Positions 43,901 to 56,150 are shown, counted from the first letter of the stretch. The stretch: DNA of 64,000 nt from Furcasterigmium furcatum (GCA_001599815.1 BCIA01000004.1:5110082-5174081), one strand, 5' to 3'. Notes: generated by a model from the sequence alone, not told the origin. Program-made: numbers and translations.

Positions 43901-46706
43901 GCCGGCGATCGAAGATTGTGCTGGGGGGAGGAAGGGTGGCCGTAGGGGGCAACGAGAATCTTGAGGGTTCTGGTGTTTGGAGGCTGGGGCAGCGTATAAT
44001 CCGGAGTGATGAGCCAACAACGCTTCTATTTGTACTGCCAGAGTCCATGGTTCGGGGGTCTCCGAGAAAACTACGTATTTGTACATGTACTCTCGCGCAC
44101 CCCGAATGCCAAGAGGTACAGAGGGCGATGATCCTCGTTTGCCACTATTATTATCACACGTCTGTTGGCTTGCACGTCACAACAGCCCAACTGCCGGGGT
44201 TGCTCAGCCTTGGATGATCGACCAGCACTGCAATTTGCCGGGCACTGAACAACGAACCCCTGTGAACAAAGGGTCCTGAAAGGGTGCTAGTCTGCTGCCA
44301 TGAACAAATTAAGTTCCAAGATACAAGGATACACAGGCGCCGATCTTGGATGCCCTCCCAGCTTGGGACCCAAAGGACGGCTGTCAGTATGTTCTTGGCC
44401 TCCCTCCCTCTGCTGGTGACAGGCATAATGTTGGTGCTTGATGTTTGATGATGTCAAGTATGGTAAATGAAGGGGTTCAGGGGCAGTGGAACCATTGAGC
44501 GCGCCAAGCGGCAGAGGACAGCCTCGACCTTCTTGTATGGAACGGTACGACGTTGTCTACGCCATAGCCGCGCCTGAATAGGGCTGCATCTTGCGCGCGT
44601 GGCGAGCCTTGGCGGAAGACCCCGTATCTTGGGCGCGCTAAATGCCTGGAAGGGAAAGATGTGACATGCCATGCCAACTTTTAACTTCCCATTGCCGGGA
44701 ACATGGTTCTCGGCGTGGTAATCGCCGAGGAGATGGGCTGCCAGTTCGGGTTGTTGCATCGTCAATCAGCCTTGATCGGCCGTCACCTGCGCCGTCTTCA
44801 CAGCATCTGCTACTGCCGTTTAGGCAACTTCCCGCGCCCTAGAGTAATGAATTATGGAACAGGACTCGTATGGAAAAGGGAGGAGGCCGACTTTAGCCAA
44901 GAGGGACGGGACATGACCAGCTAGCCAGTTTGGCATTCTACACAGTCAAGGCATCTGCTTCTCTTCAGTCAAGTAGGCGCGTAGAACCACGCCACGCGGG
45001 TCACAGAATACATGGCCGGTCAACCCATGTTCCCGTCCAGATGCGTTGCCTTTGGATTCTCTCCAAATGAGAAAGAGGCCATCTTGATTTCTTGCAATCA
45101 AGATAGAGGCCATGCCAATTCCTTGGAGTTGAGTGACAGGTCATCTCGATTTTCTATCGCTCGATCTGAAGTCTGCTGGTCGACATGGCCGTTCCGGGGG
45201 CGGCCATCTTTTCTGCAACCCGCTTGCACGCAAGGATGTGCGTGAGAGCTGGTGGCAACAACGACAACGGCCTTGTGCGGCGCCTGCCTACTCGGGCAGC
45301 AACCCGCAATGGTGTCTGTCTGATCTACATTTCATCACTTCTTCAGGCCTAAACAGCTCGTCCGTTGCGGAAATCGGGACAACATTGTGACGTATTATTC
45401 TCGGGATTCTATTCCAACAGGAAGTCGTAGACCGGTTTTGCAGGTCATTCAAGTATAGCGTGGTGACAGCCAGCGTCAGGAATCTTGTCGACAAAGGCCT
45501 GGGACTGTGGAAACCTAGGACTGGGTAGTAAGCAGAAGGCACCGAACCGATGTCGGTCACCATAGGTCACCACAGCCCTGGCAGGTATCGGCGGTACTCG
45601 CCAAAATCAAACACATCTCCAGGGTGTCTATCAGGGTCAGCCGAGCAAAAGACGATGACCGGGGGTCACTCTGGAAGTCCCGGACACAATTTGACCTCCG
45701 CTGCCACTGCGCGTGGCACGGAGTGGACGGATACGCAGTCCGACAATAGGTCACTGTCGCCCGGAGCAAGATAAACACCAGCCGCGTGACTGTGCGGAGT
45801 TCCGTGTCCAGGTCTCGGATGGCGCTGAGTCAGGGGGTTGGAGTGAATACGGCATGGTCACCGGTCGCGCGAGGTTAGGGGCAGCAGAATGGAATTGCAT
45901 CAAGAAGGTTGTAGCCAAGCAACGGGTCATTGCACACTAGTTGCAAAGGAAGATGTAGGATGTATGATCATCCTGTCCAGAGAGACTTATCTTCGAGAAC
46001 ATGAAGACCCAAACATTTCCCATCTCCCCTTTTCCCATGCGGGCTGTAGTACCGCAATGCAAAGACAGACAGCGAAACCGCAGAACTACATTTCTCATTC
46101 TCAGACCACTGATGCTATCATTCTCATTCTGTTTTGATGCTGCTCTTGCGAAAGATAAATGCCACCGGGTAAATGACTCAGCGTGAGGTGCAATGAGTCT
46201 GCGCTGCTGGCGAAGACGTGCAGACAATCAATGCGAACGCTTACCCGTGAGGCTCCGTTGTAGGGATGATGAAGATGGGGGTATTGACTCATCAAGGTAT
46301 AGATGAATACTCGGAAGCACCTAGGGCATTACTACGAATCCTCCCACGGGAGGCCCGTCACCCGCGCATCGGACCTTGGTCTCGCCCTAAATGGCATATC
46401 TACTCCATATTTGGCGCGTATATGCAGTAAGGCACAAGTTGAGAGAGCTTCGCTCTCCTCGGTCCGCGCACGTCTTTCACATCCGTCCTCTAATCAATCG
46501 CCAAGGCGAATGGTCGAATCAGTTCCAAATTATTACTGGCCAATGCTGCATCGGCTCCAGTGAGGGTCTCAAGGAGCATGCCTCCATGAAATGGTCTGAC
46601 GAGACCGAGTAGCCGTGTATATTTGGAGACTGTCTGCACACGAACCCAAAGAATATCCTGACTACCTGGCTCTCACATCCCACACCCTCCAGATCTAATT
46701 TCATCC
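43901..46706. other. 2.8-kb stretch without recognised gene
   Basis: No frame above about 100 codons and none with domain, signal peptide or splice-supported extension. Short overlapping frames at 45012-46300 on both strands look random. A perfect 9-bp inverted repeat lies at 45081-45104. The end should hold the promoter of the metallo-beta-lactamase-like gene. Confidence 0.45.
45081..45104. repeat. Perfect 9-bp inverted repeat with 6-base loop
   Basis: ATCTTGATT and its exact complement AATCAAGAT flank TCTTGC. The outer flanks repeat AGAGGCCAT directly. It lies in gene-free sequence and is too short to assign a function. Confidence 0.5.
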
Positions 46707-48874
46707 ATGTGGGCTACAATGGGCTTCTTGATTTACGTGTTCCTCGCATTTGCGGCCTTGTTCCTTGCGGCCACATCAGCCAGTTGCCTCCCCTCCACCA
46801 ATGCCTCCACTCTCATTAGTGCTGCCCTCGACAGTTTGGGTGGTCGCGAGGGACTCACTGCCTTGAAAGGCGTAACTTACGAGTCTGATCAGTGAGTAAC
46901 ACCGCGCGAGAATTGGACCGAGTTTTCAGGATAACTAACTCACGTTTCCCCCCCATCAAGAATTTTTCGCGTACGCACCTTGATGCAGAACTACAATTTG
47001 TTCGAGACAGACAGATATTTAGTGTCTTCTGGCACCCAGAAGATCTCTTTTTCTTTCGACAGTGAAGACTTATTGCAAAGAATAGACCGTGTATTGAGGC
47101 CATCGGGTCAGTATGCGATCCACCATGGACGATTTCACCGAACAGTATACTCATCACCTTCAAGATTTGTTTTTCTTTGCTAGTCCGGACATTGCTCCTC
47201 GAAGCTTCTCGCTGGTTGCGAGGGGTGGAAGCAATGGATATGTTTGTTTCGTCAGGGGCAACAATGTCATTTTCACTTCTCCCAGTGTCACGACTGGTTA
47301 CGCAGACTGTAAGGCGAGCAACCGGAGCCGTCTGACTCGGGTCGATCATGTTGACGCCTTTCTATAGCTATCCTGACCGACTATCTTTTGTTCGAAGCTC
47401 TGAAGCTTTCGCCTAAGCTTCTTCTGGAGGTATGAACGAAGAACCTGGATTTTTCTTGTCGAGACAACAACTCTAACCTCTAACATCAATGGTGATATAG
47501 GTTGAAAAACACAGCCTAGTCGTTACAACCGTCATTGTCCATCAAAGTGTCTTCCCTGCTGGTTAGAGTAGTCCCACAGCCCCTCTTGACGACCGATTGC
47601 TTACTTCCCCGTAGTTTATGACGACACTCTCGATATTACTATCGTATTCGATCCCAAAACCAACCGTCCTTACTTGATACGCACAACCGAGGACCACCCG
47701 ATCTTCGGTTTAACCACGAAGGATCTTCAGCTCTACGACTATGTAGAGGCAGACGGCTTATGGTTCCCCCAACAACAAAAGATCATTTACGGAGACACAG
47801 CGTTTCTTGAGGAGACCGTCATTACGAGCATTACAGTTAATCCTCAGTTTCAGGACAATTACTTTAATGGTCTGAGTTCAGACGAAACAGACACAACCCC
47901 AGCGCCGCCTCAGGCTGTCCCAGGGTACGGGAAGGCCGTCGTCGGAGAGTATTGGTCTACTTTCATCTGGTCTGGACCCTATACTGGAACTCTGAACAAT
48001 GCATCCTCAACAACCTTAGCAGCTGATCTTCCTGGTGCCCACCACCTTATGTTCCTGGATAGCCCGAGCTTTGGACAAATGGTCTTGGAATTTGAAGAAT
48101 CTGTCATTGTCTTTGAAGCTCCGCCCCATCAGACAGACCTAGTCATCCAATGGGTCAAGAAACACCTAGACAAACCAATTTCGCATCTCTACGTAAGTCG
48201 CCCTCCAATTATCGGCGAACAGACCTCAAAGCTGACTTTGATTTTCAAAAGATTTCCCATCACCATCATGATCATAGCTTTGCAGTCGGCAAGTTTGTGG
48301 AGATTGGAGCATCCATCATTGTTCCAGAGATCGCCACATCATTCTGGAGACAAATTCCTAATATTAATCTGACCACCTTCAAGTAAGGACCATTTATTCT
48401 TTACCAATGGCTACGCACTTCATATACTGACATGATTATTCCATGATCAAGGGAAGATGAGCCTTACATTCACTCCGACGGCAGGATGCAGGCTCGGTTC
48501 ATGTGGAAACCTCATAATCCCCACGCTGTCGACCAGACGTATGCTATGGTGACAACGGCATGCCCGGGAAGTAACAGCAGCATGCTCGCTTTCACCGCCG
48601 ATGCAGTCCAGACCGAGCTTACTATCGACCCCAATCTGACGCAGTCATGGCTTCTTCAAGCATTGGGCGACGGGCTTAGCAGGAACACGATGTCAGTCTT
48701 TTATCTTGGAATCTGTCAACCAAGTCCCGTATTAACCATGACCGCGCCAGTGTGATCCCGGTCCACGGGAAGCCGTTTCCCCTACCTATAGCCATTGAAT
48801 CTCTTGCTCTTCCATACCCGAACTTCAACAGCACGAGCTTTGCTCGGGGAGGCAGTATTTGCCTTGAGGGTTAG
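46707..48874 (+). CDS. Secreted metallo-beta-lactamase-fold protein, nine exons
   Basis: Exons 46707-46891, 46961-47110, 47184-47308, 47368-47429, 47501-47561, 47615-48192, 48252-48382, 48452-48691 and 48751-48874 give 551 aa. All junctions are GT...AG and in frame. The signal peptide spans residues 1-26 (hydrophobic core IYVFLAFAALFLAA). Splicing of exon 6 to 7 creates HLYISHHHHDHSFAVG: His390 to His395 form the HxHxDH zinc motif of the superfamily, preceded by a typical strand and followed by VGKFVEIGASIIVPE. A late block, TIVIPVHGKPFPL, fits the distal metal-ligand region. It is likely a zinc hydrolase acting outside the cell or in the secretory path. Dense introns and a more AT-rich codon choice set it apart from the GC-rich, intron-poor neighbours. 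The substrate is unknown. Confidence 0.85.
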
Positions 48875-51339
48875 AGAAATGGAATAAGCACTAGCAGATC
48901 TCCTATGAACGCCCTCGTTCTTGATCATTCTTACTCGTACCATCAATAAGTTTGGCAAACGTACTGAGAGCATCGCAAGGTGCACTCGCTATACATCATG
49001 AATATCCATCCCTCTTCCTTTCGGCGCAAAGCGGCGCGGCAGGGTGACCAATAAGGAGCCAGACACGGAGGCCGACACGGAGGCCGCCGACATTGCTGTC
49101 TTCAGGGATGCCGAAGATGTCGACGTAGAGGGCCTTGCCCTGGTCGTATGCTGCGTATCCAGCACAACCCAGCCCGCCTGTACCCAGGACCCGTTACAGT
49201 GCGAATACGACAGTGCAGCTAATGTATCTCCGGACACCCCACCACACCAAGTACAGATCAGATGTGGAGGCACACCCAAACATCAAGAGGAGCGCGATGA
49301 AGTGCGCTGAGAAACCGCGACCAAACATTCTTACCAGGACCCAAGACCCGGGCGCAGGCAGAGGAACGTGCTGTAACGTGTCAGAATGCGCCAGAAATGC
49401 CATTACATTACGTGTCATAACGTGACGAAAAGCGCCGCAACTCGACGACCGCCTCTCAATCAAAACACAGTATTCGCACTATCTGATGGCCAGCTGTTTC
49501 GTACTATGACTTGAGGATCATGCCTTGCAGGCTGGTCCTGTCCGAACAAACACTCCCTCACCCGCGAGACAACACTTGGCACATCCCGCCCTTCATTTGG
49601 ATTTACCGCGGACGATGCCCAGTCTATCAGGTCCCGGCACGCAGAAGTAAGCCGTGGAGGTGCTTCCCCCGCCACCCGAGCTGCTACGAGGCCCAGGGTC
49701 GGCACGTCTATGCCCGAGGATCGGTCACTGTTAACGAGTCAGCTTCGCCAGACCGGGTGCGACGCGAGGTTGATACGCACAACTGTTTCGAGGACGTTCG
49801 TGTAGATCCTAAGGACCAGTCCATCCGCTACGCCTCAGCCAATCTTCAAAAGAGCTAGCAGTAAGACCTAGCTCCTCGCTAGATAGGGTGATGTCGCTGG
49901 AGGTCTGACCCAGCGTCGTCCTCGTCTTTGTTGCTGCTAACGATGATAGCATCGGGGAGGCGGACGTTCCATTTCTGGCGGTGACGGGGCCGCCGACGTT
50001 CCTCCTCAGCGTCGCTGGCTGGGAGGCGGCGCTTGTTGCTGAGCGGTCGGTCGAAGGCCATGGCTGAAGAGACGATGAAAAATGAGTAGAGGAGGAAGAC
50101 CAGACGTGATGAACTGAGAACAGCCGTTCTTTTATAGATGTCAGGCCGATCATGACGGCTGCCGCCACCCCGAACCAAGCGCGGGCGTCAGGACCATGGG
50201 AAAAGGGGGCGAAGGGGAGGGTCCCTCCACTTCCTTCACGCCGCCCCCAGGCAGAGAACAATGGTTTCCTGTAGCTCGGACGCCTTTCTGTATAGTTCGG
50301 ACGCGTCTTTGTACCGTTGCTGGGCAATACGTGCTCAGGCTGTTGCTGCAGTCTTCTGTTCTAAGCATTTCTATTTGATAGATGTGACGAACGATGTATC
50401 ATCCGAGTAGATACAGATACCTTCGCAGTGACAAAGCCACTCTGCCTCGAGTCCAATGACACGAGGATGGCGTGCGGCGTAATGCTCGATCGTATCGTTG
50501 CTAGTTGTGTTGACGCTCGGCGAGCCCATGCGATGCTCGTCGGTGACGTGTTGGACGGGCGTGGTGATGACAGGGTCGTTATGGCAATATCAGGGACCGG
50601 CAGGTGATGAGCGGGATCTTCTCGTGTTCAACTGGCGAGGCCGCTAGAAGAGGGCGCTGGGTTGGTGCAGCCGTCATTGGTGTCATGTTGACTCGGCGAG
50701 GCGAGCACACTGTCTTCGCAGGAGGGGAGAATAGTCGTCATGGCAGAAGGAATGCGTGTGCGATGACTGGATTTCTCACTTGCGATGTCAACGCGGGAGC
50801 TAGATTCGGGCACAGCTCCAGAGACCGCTTACCACGACCACACCTCGATGACAGTCGCAGGGGCTACATCTTTGGATTTGAGCATCCGCGTCCGGCCTCG
50901 AGCAAGAGAGTCGACCTCAGTGATGTCTGTCTCGGCATCGGACGCTTCATCTACGGGGACGGCGGAGGCCGCCTTTCAATGGTCGACGGGACTCTATGAT
51001 CCCGATGGAAATTCAACATGGATGCTCATGGCCGGAGTGGAGGCGTCCCTTTGACGACCCCGCCCACGGTGGACAGAGAGTGGGCGAAGCAGCTGTGGCA
51101 TGTGGCTTGCCATTTTTGGCGATTGCCTAAATGGGCGCGACTCGGGCGCAATGCGAAATGCCCTAAGGGGCAATTTCCATGCAATGCTTTGGACAGGCAG
51201 GATTTTCGCCGCTGAGGGGCCTCACGATCGGCACAGACTCTCCTCCCATGTTGTCGTCGTGATCAGCAAACACCATGCGGTCTCGTTTGCGGCGGATATT
51301 CAGCCAGAGCCCCGGCCGACCTCCCCTCATCGCGGTCCC
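48875..51339. other. Gene-poor 2.5-kb stretch
   Basis: Several overlapping frames of 80-170 codons occur (for example 50327-49809 minus, 50604-50999 plus). None has a signal peptide, a recognisable domain or splice continuity, and the strands contradict one another. The stretch 49460-49860 (minus) may hold broken coding sequence, but I cannot name it. Confidence 0.35.
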
Positions 51340-51342
51340 TCG

Positions 51343-52319
51343 CCAGTAAACCCGCCGCAGCCTGCTGTCGCTGCCCAGCCCTCATCAGCAGGCTTCCAGG
51401 CGCGGCTCTGGAACCAGGCGTATGATGCACTGAAGACGGACGGACCCAAGATCGTTGACGCCTACGAGAGTTTCTGTCGATCCAACTCTCGACCGCGAAC
51501 GAGATCGGGCCGGAGCAGAGATGGCACCGGATGAGCGCCTCGTCCGTGTCAGACTGCAGAAGACGGCCAGAGAAGCGACCGCCAAGCAGCAGATTGGCGA
51601 CGTCATCCAGACCGTCGGCGTCGTAAGGGGGCTGGTCGGCAAGGCGGTCCATGCCTCTCCGGAAGCCGCCATCGCCTGGGTCGGCGTCAGCTTCGCCCTG
51701 GAGGCCAGTCGTCTACTTCTTCCCGACCGCATCGCTGCTAACGGCGCTCGGTGCTCTCGAACACCCTCACCGAACCGGGCATCAACCGAAAGGGCCTTTC
51801 CTACGTCGTGTCGAGGACGGACTGGTACTGGAACCTGGTGGATCTCCTCGCGACGAGCGTGCCGGATCCGCCTTCAACGGATTGCGAGGCTAGCTCGAGA
51901 CATGCATCGTCCAGCTGTACCAGAAGCTCCTTCTGTACCAGATGAGGACTGTCTGCCTCTACCACCGCGGCCGCATCGCCGTCTTCTTCAGGGATATTAT
52001 CGTGCTGGACGGCTGGGGCGGCCAGATCGAGGACATCAAACAGGCAGAGGCCGCCGTCTGGAGGGACTCGGAGTACTCCCAGCGGTTCGAGCCCACCTTG
52101 AAGTCGCCGACGCCGAGGAGCGTCGGTTTTCCGAGCTCCAAGGCATCGCCTCTGCCATCCAAGACCAAACACGGATCAATACTCATCACTTCACATAGCC
52201 GAGACGCAGCAACACGACCTGCGAGCAGTCTCAGCAATGTCTGGGCTTTTGAGGCCGTGGATGAGGCGCAGGAGCTGCAGCTACTCCGGCGTAAGCTCTA
52301 CAAACAACATCAATTCTAA
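51343..52319 (+). pseudogene. Remnant of a STAND/NLR-type protein N-terminal domain, frameshifted and truncated
   Basis: Pieces of the N-terminal domain of fungal NACHT/STAND NTPases lie in order but in changing frames. ARLWNQAYDALKTDGPKIVDAYE is in frame 1 (about 51394-51470). VGKAVHASPEAAIAWVGVSFALE is in frame 2 (about 51630-51705). SNTLTEPGINRKGLSYVVSRTDWYW is in frame 1 (about 51755-51835). QLYQKLLLYQMRTVCLYHRGRIAVFF and DGWGGQIEDIKQAEAAVW are in frame 3 (about 51912-52060). The last frame ends at a TAA at 52317, and no NACHT P-loop or repeat region follows. The intact proteins act in fungal programmed cell death and immunity-like responses. At least three frame changes plus loss of the effector/NTPase part mean it is dead. 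Introns cannot explain all shifts. Confidence 0.7.
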
Positions 52320-52605
52320 TGATGATTGGCCGCGAGGCATAAGAGCTGAAGATCTAAATGTTTGTATATCGTGCTTGAGGTTTCCCGATTCCTGGTAATC
52401 GTTTACCCAAAATATCCATGATGTCGTCCATCCTGCCGCATTAGTAATGCCGGCCAGCAACCTGTCGTCATGGTTCCTGGCTAGAGCACGATCAGCGGAG
52501 CGGATTATTCAGGACTAGAGCTCTTGTCAACTTGCATAATACTCTTATCTAGCGTCTCGGTCCCGCTCAGTCACCGCTCAGTCTGTAGGTCCAGTCCTGT
52601 AGCTA

Positions 52606-53457
52606 CTAAAGCCTCTCAAACACGTCGGGCAATCTCTCCCTCTTAACCCAAGCCGATACCCCTTGAGCAAAGAGCTCTGGAAACTGCATGTCCCACCCGT
52701 GCGCTGCCTCCCATATCACAATTGCTCCTGACCCATCCTTAGGCCACGCCTCGCCCTGGTCAGTCCGCCTGCTTCTCAACGCATCGGCCGTCCTCTCTAT
52801 CATGGGCACGTCGTCTCCTTTTGCCCCTGCGATAGACAGAGTCCGTACCTTCAACTGCCGCACGTGATCCAAAGTGAACGACACGACCCACGGGAACATA
52901 TCTCGGACCAGCGGCCAGGTGATGTTGTCCCTCATCTCTGCTACCAATTCGTCGCTGAGGCTTAGACTAAGTGATGAAGTCTGATACCGGTATACCCAGT
53001 CAGGGAGCCATTGCAGCGTAAGCTTCATAGTATAATAGGTGAAGGTTGTCCATTGCGCCATAAACAAGCGTTTTCCGGGTACTAGTGGAGCAGCACCAGT
53101 GACAAAGAGCGAGAGTATAAGGTCAGGCTGGTCCAACGCGAGACACTGGCCTATATAGCCGCCCATAGAGACACCAACAACGTGGGCTTTTCCGCCGTGG
53201 GCGTGCGATCGAATGAGTTGTGCGACATACCAGGCCGAGTTGTCGGTCGTGCCTGGTGTAATGTGGCGTGATGCGGAATGCAACGGAAGGTCGGGGAGAA
53301 GGACGTGGAAGTCAGAGAGGTGCGGAACGACAAGCGCAAACTCGATACGACCTGTAAAGCCTCCATGAAGAAGGATAATAGTTGTCGGCTTATCCTCATT
53401 CAATGAGGTAAATGACAGTGACGTGGCAGGTGAGTCTGCTGGTGAAGACGACGCCAT
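52606..53457 (-). CDS. Alpha/beta-hydrolase
   Basis: Single exon, 283 aa, ATG at 53457. The fold is shown by TTIILLHGGFTGRIEF (oxyanion HGG), the nucleophile elbow GVSMGGYIGQCLALDQPDL and a late His in WEAAHGWDMQFPELF. The acid residue probably lies in the VRTLSIAGAKGDDVPMIE segment. No signal peptide, so it is cytosolic. A serine hydrolase acting on a small ester, lactone or C-C bond is likely; no pathway context is given by its decayed surroundings. Confidence 0.85.
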   Translation of the reverse strand: MASSSPADSPATSLSFTSLNEDKPTTIILLHGGFTGRIEFALVVPHLSDFHVLLPDLPLHSASRHITPGTTDNSAWYVAQLIRSHAHGGKAHVVGVSMGGYIGQCLALDQPDLILSLFVTGAAPLVPGKRLFMAQWTTFTYYTMKLTLQWLPDWVYRYQTSSLSLSLSDELVAEMRDNITWPLVRDMFPWVVSFTLDHVRQLKVRTLSIAGAKGDDVPMIERTADALRSRRTDQGEAWPKDGSGAIVIWEAAHGWDMQFPELFAQGVSAWVKRERLPDVFERL

Positions 53458-54005
53458 GGCGAACGATGCGAAGCTGGAGAGTCTTTGAGGTGGAAATGAT
53501 GAGCACAAAGGTCAGACCTTCTTATACGTCTCAACCCTAGGCCTGGTCGTAAACATCGTAAATAGGAGAGTTTGAGTGCCCCGGCAAGGGGAGGTGTCGT
53601 GAAGTGGCATTGGCTCGGGTCTATCTAAAAGCGGAGCGACCCCTGCCACCGAGCGACTCTAGGCTGGCTCGGTGTCCAAGAGACCCCCGAACTCCGGTGG
53701 CGGCAACCGGACCGTGCCCCTATAAATAAATGTCTCTGAGCTGTCCCGGATGCGGGCCGGCGGCTCACGGCAGCCCAGGGCGGCTCAGGTTCAAAGCAGC
53801 GAGGCTCCGGAACACGTACAGTCCAGACAAGGCAGGTAAGACCCATCGATGGATTTCTAAGGTTCTTGATTCATTGCGTCATTACTAGTAACCTTCACTC
53901 GTGACGAGGGCAAGCACTGCGCCCACGATGCCCGGCAACTAACACCTCGGACCTCTCAACCTGACCGAGACACGCCGTGATCAAATCAATAAATTACTCA
54001 TCGAC
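53458..54005. other. Divergent intergenic region, no gene recognised
   Basis: Holds the promoter of the alpha/beta-hydrolase and whatever remains of the promoter of the broken NAD(P)-binding gene. No motif was recognised. Confidence 0.4.
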
Positions 54006-54240
54006 ATGGCAGTCAAGGTCCTCATCGCAGGTGCTACCGGCTACATCGGCGGCGACACATTGTATCAGCTCCACCAGACTCATTCCGACTGGGAATGTGC
54101 CCTCCTAGTCCGGTCGCGGGACAAGGCGGACAAGGTGCTGGAGAAGTACCCAAAGGCACGGATAGTACTCGGGAGTCTCGACGACTCTGAGACCCTGGAG
54201 AAGGAGTCGTCCTGGGCCGACATTGTCATTCGTGAGTGGA
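54006..54240 (+). pseudogene. Truncated NAD(P)-binding (NmrA/epimerase-like) gene, first exon only
   Basis: From the ATG at 54006 the frame gives a perfect Rossmann start: KVLIAGATGYIGG (GxxGxxG), then LLVRSRDKADKVLEKYPKARIVLGSLDD and a strand ending WADIVI. A good donor (GTGAGT, 54235) follows. Downstream sequence read after possible acceptors (frame to 54483) lacks the next family blocks, and the convergent oxidase begins at 54696. The family is about 300-400 aa, so roughly three quarters is missing. It is a gene fragment, or an exon whose partner was deleted. Read-through past the donor would stop at 54258-54260. Confidence 0.6.
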
Positions 54241-54695
54241 CCGAGCGGCCGCCATGCTGAGTGAGTGAATACTGTCGAGGCAGACGCACATACGTCGAGC
54301 GGGTCGTACAATCCTCGCCTATTCCGGAGTCTCGACGAACAGCTTTTTTACTCCCTTCGCGCCTCCACTGGTGCCCGACCACAAGATACCTTGCGGCTAT
54401 GCTTCGGAAACATCCAAGTCGTGCTGAGGAGATACCCTGACGAAAGACCGCGAGATCTTCTCATTCGGTTGATGCTAGGGTAGGTGGTGTCTACTTGGCC
54501 GCCCGGCCTGCTTGGCACAGAAGAGGCTGACCTGTAGCAGCAAGACCGGGTTCATCCCCGAACCATCTTCTGATCCTTTCAGCATTTGTGCCCTCCTCTT
54601 GGCCACCTTATTTCGGCCGATTCGACCCATCCGGACCGCTTCGACACTCCCATAGAACTGATTCTACCTTTGACCTCCAACTTTGGCTACCTAGT
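54241..54695. other. Gap after the truncated gene, nothing recognised
   Basis: A short plus-strand frame to 54483 has no family resemblance. This is the likely deletion border of the truncated gene and the 3' flank of the oxidase. Confidence 0.35.
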
Positions 54696-56150
54696 CTACA
54701 ACTTGGCGCGCTCATCAGCACGGAGTTGTCGTCTTTCCGGTCCTCCACGACTTCCATCGCCCGGGAACCCACTAGCCACATCCTTGTACTCGGTTCGAAG
54801 CCGCCATTTCTGTGCGAGGGCAGGCTCGAGACCTTTGTGGAGGGCGAGAGTCGTGTATTTGCCGAGGACTGGCAAGAATTTGAAGGCACTGCGTTTGGAG
54901 GAAGATGTGTCAGTATTTCGAATATCGACACGCATACATCGCCGCGTAAGTACGAAGATTTCGGACGGGAAACGTACTGCCCACTGCCACCGCCGGCCAC
55001 GAAAAGGTTACGATATTCCGGATGGTAGTCCATAATGAAGTCGCCTGTAGGTGTGTCGGTGTACCAACACATGGCAACCCGGTCAAACGGTCTATCGGCG
55101 AGTTCGGGCAGCAGCTCCTTGAGGCCGTCGCGCAGTCGGCGTTCGCCGTCTAACGGGACGTAGTTCTTGCGTTTGTTGGAAATCGCCAATGGTGGCGTCG
55201 ACACGTGAGACTTTAGGATCTTGCGCTCAGTTTCGTCCGGGGCGCGCTCATAACCCCATCCGTGCACGACTATTTTCAAAAGCGACGTGTCTTGGTGTGG
55301 AGGAAAGTTGAACCACCCCGTGGCGAAATTGACGTAGATGGGCAGTTGCCGATACTCTGCCAACTCCTCCGGCGACAGACGGATGTACGCGAGCACTTGG
55401 CCGGTCGAGAGCGTTGAGTTGTACATGGGCACCAGGCTGGCTGCCCATGCGCCGGCAGCGAGGATGAACAGATCGGCCGAGATCTCGGTGCCGGCGAGTG
55501 TCCGAGCAGCGCGGATCGTCCCTGAGGCGTCACGGTCGAACCCTATGACTGTGCCAGCACGACCTGACATGAACGAGACCCCTTGGGTGACGCACTCGTC
55601 GCGGAGGCCGGCGATGGCTTTTTGGGCGTCTGCCCAGCCGGCCTGTTGGTTGTGGTAGCCCATGAAATCGGGTCCGGCGAGAGGGCCACTCAGGGTCGGG
55701 TACAGACGTCGTGTGTCGTCGGCGGATTCCAAGCTCGCCCACGGGAGGCGCGCGCGATCCAGAGCACCGGTGGTCTTCTGAACGTAGGACCTTCCGACCG
55801 GGTTATGGTTGCTGGTCAGGACGACGGGGGCGGGGACGAAGAAATCTTTGTATTTCGGCGACTGTGACCATTGCTGATACGCCTCATAGGCCATCTTCAG
55901 GTACACATCGTCGGCATAGTCGAATCGGATGACACGTGAAATGTCCACGCTGGAGCCGTCAGGGACCTGTTGGACCTGCAGGTCAGCAGATTCTGGGGGT
56001 GTAAGAAGCGACCTTCCTTTCGAATCTTACCGGAGGCACATGGCGATCCAGGACGGCGACACTGCGATATCCTTGCAACGCGAGTTCAAGCGCTGTCGTC
56101 AAGCCAAAAACCCCGGCACCAACCACGATTATATCCCAATCTTTCTTCAT
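54696..56150 (-). CDS. FAD-dependent amine oxidase (fructosyl-amino-acid/sarcosine/pipecolate oxidase family)
   Basis: Exons 56150-56031, 55966-54978 and 54888-54696 give 433 aa. An in-frame ATG at 56222 would add 24 residues. The FAD-binding start is DWDIIVVGAGVFGLTTALELA ending in VLDRH. DGSSVDISRVIRFDYADD is the family signature. Cys340 in MCWYTDTPTGDF sits where family members attach FAD covalently. The last splice restores GGGSGHAFKFLPVLGKY. The second exon could start nine bases earlier (CAG at 55976-55978). No clear AKL/SKL tail is seen: it ends ERAKL. These enzymes oxidise N-alkylated or glycated amino acids with release of H2O2. It is head to head with an amidohydrolase, suggesting one catabolic route. 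Confidence 0.88.

Noticed and set aside
43901..44086. Upstream in-frame ATG for the secreted unknown protein
   Set aside because: Starting there would place the clear signal peptide 62 residues inside the protein.
49809..50327. 172-codon minus frame
   Set aside because: Ser/Arg-rich with no conserved block, and other frames of similar length overlap it on both strands.
50604..51054. Overlapping plus frames upstream of the NLR remnant
   Set aside because: No resemblance to an NLR N-terminus or another family was seen; kept as unassigned sequence.
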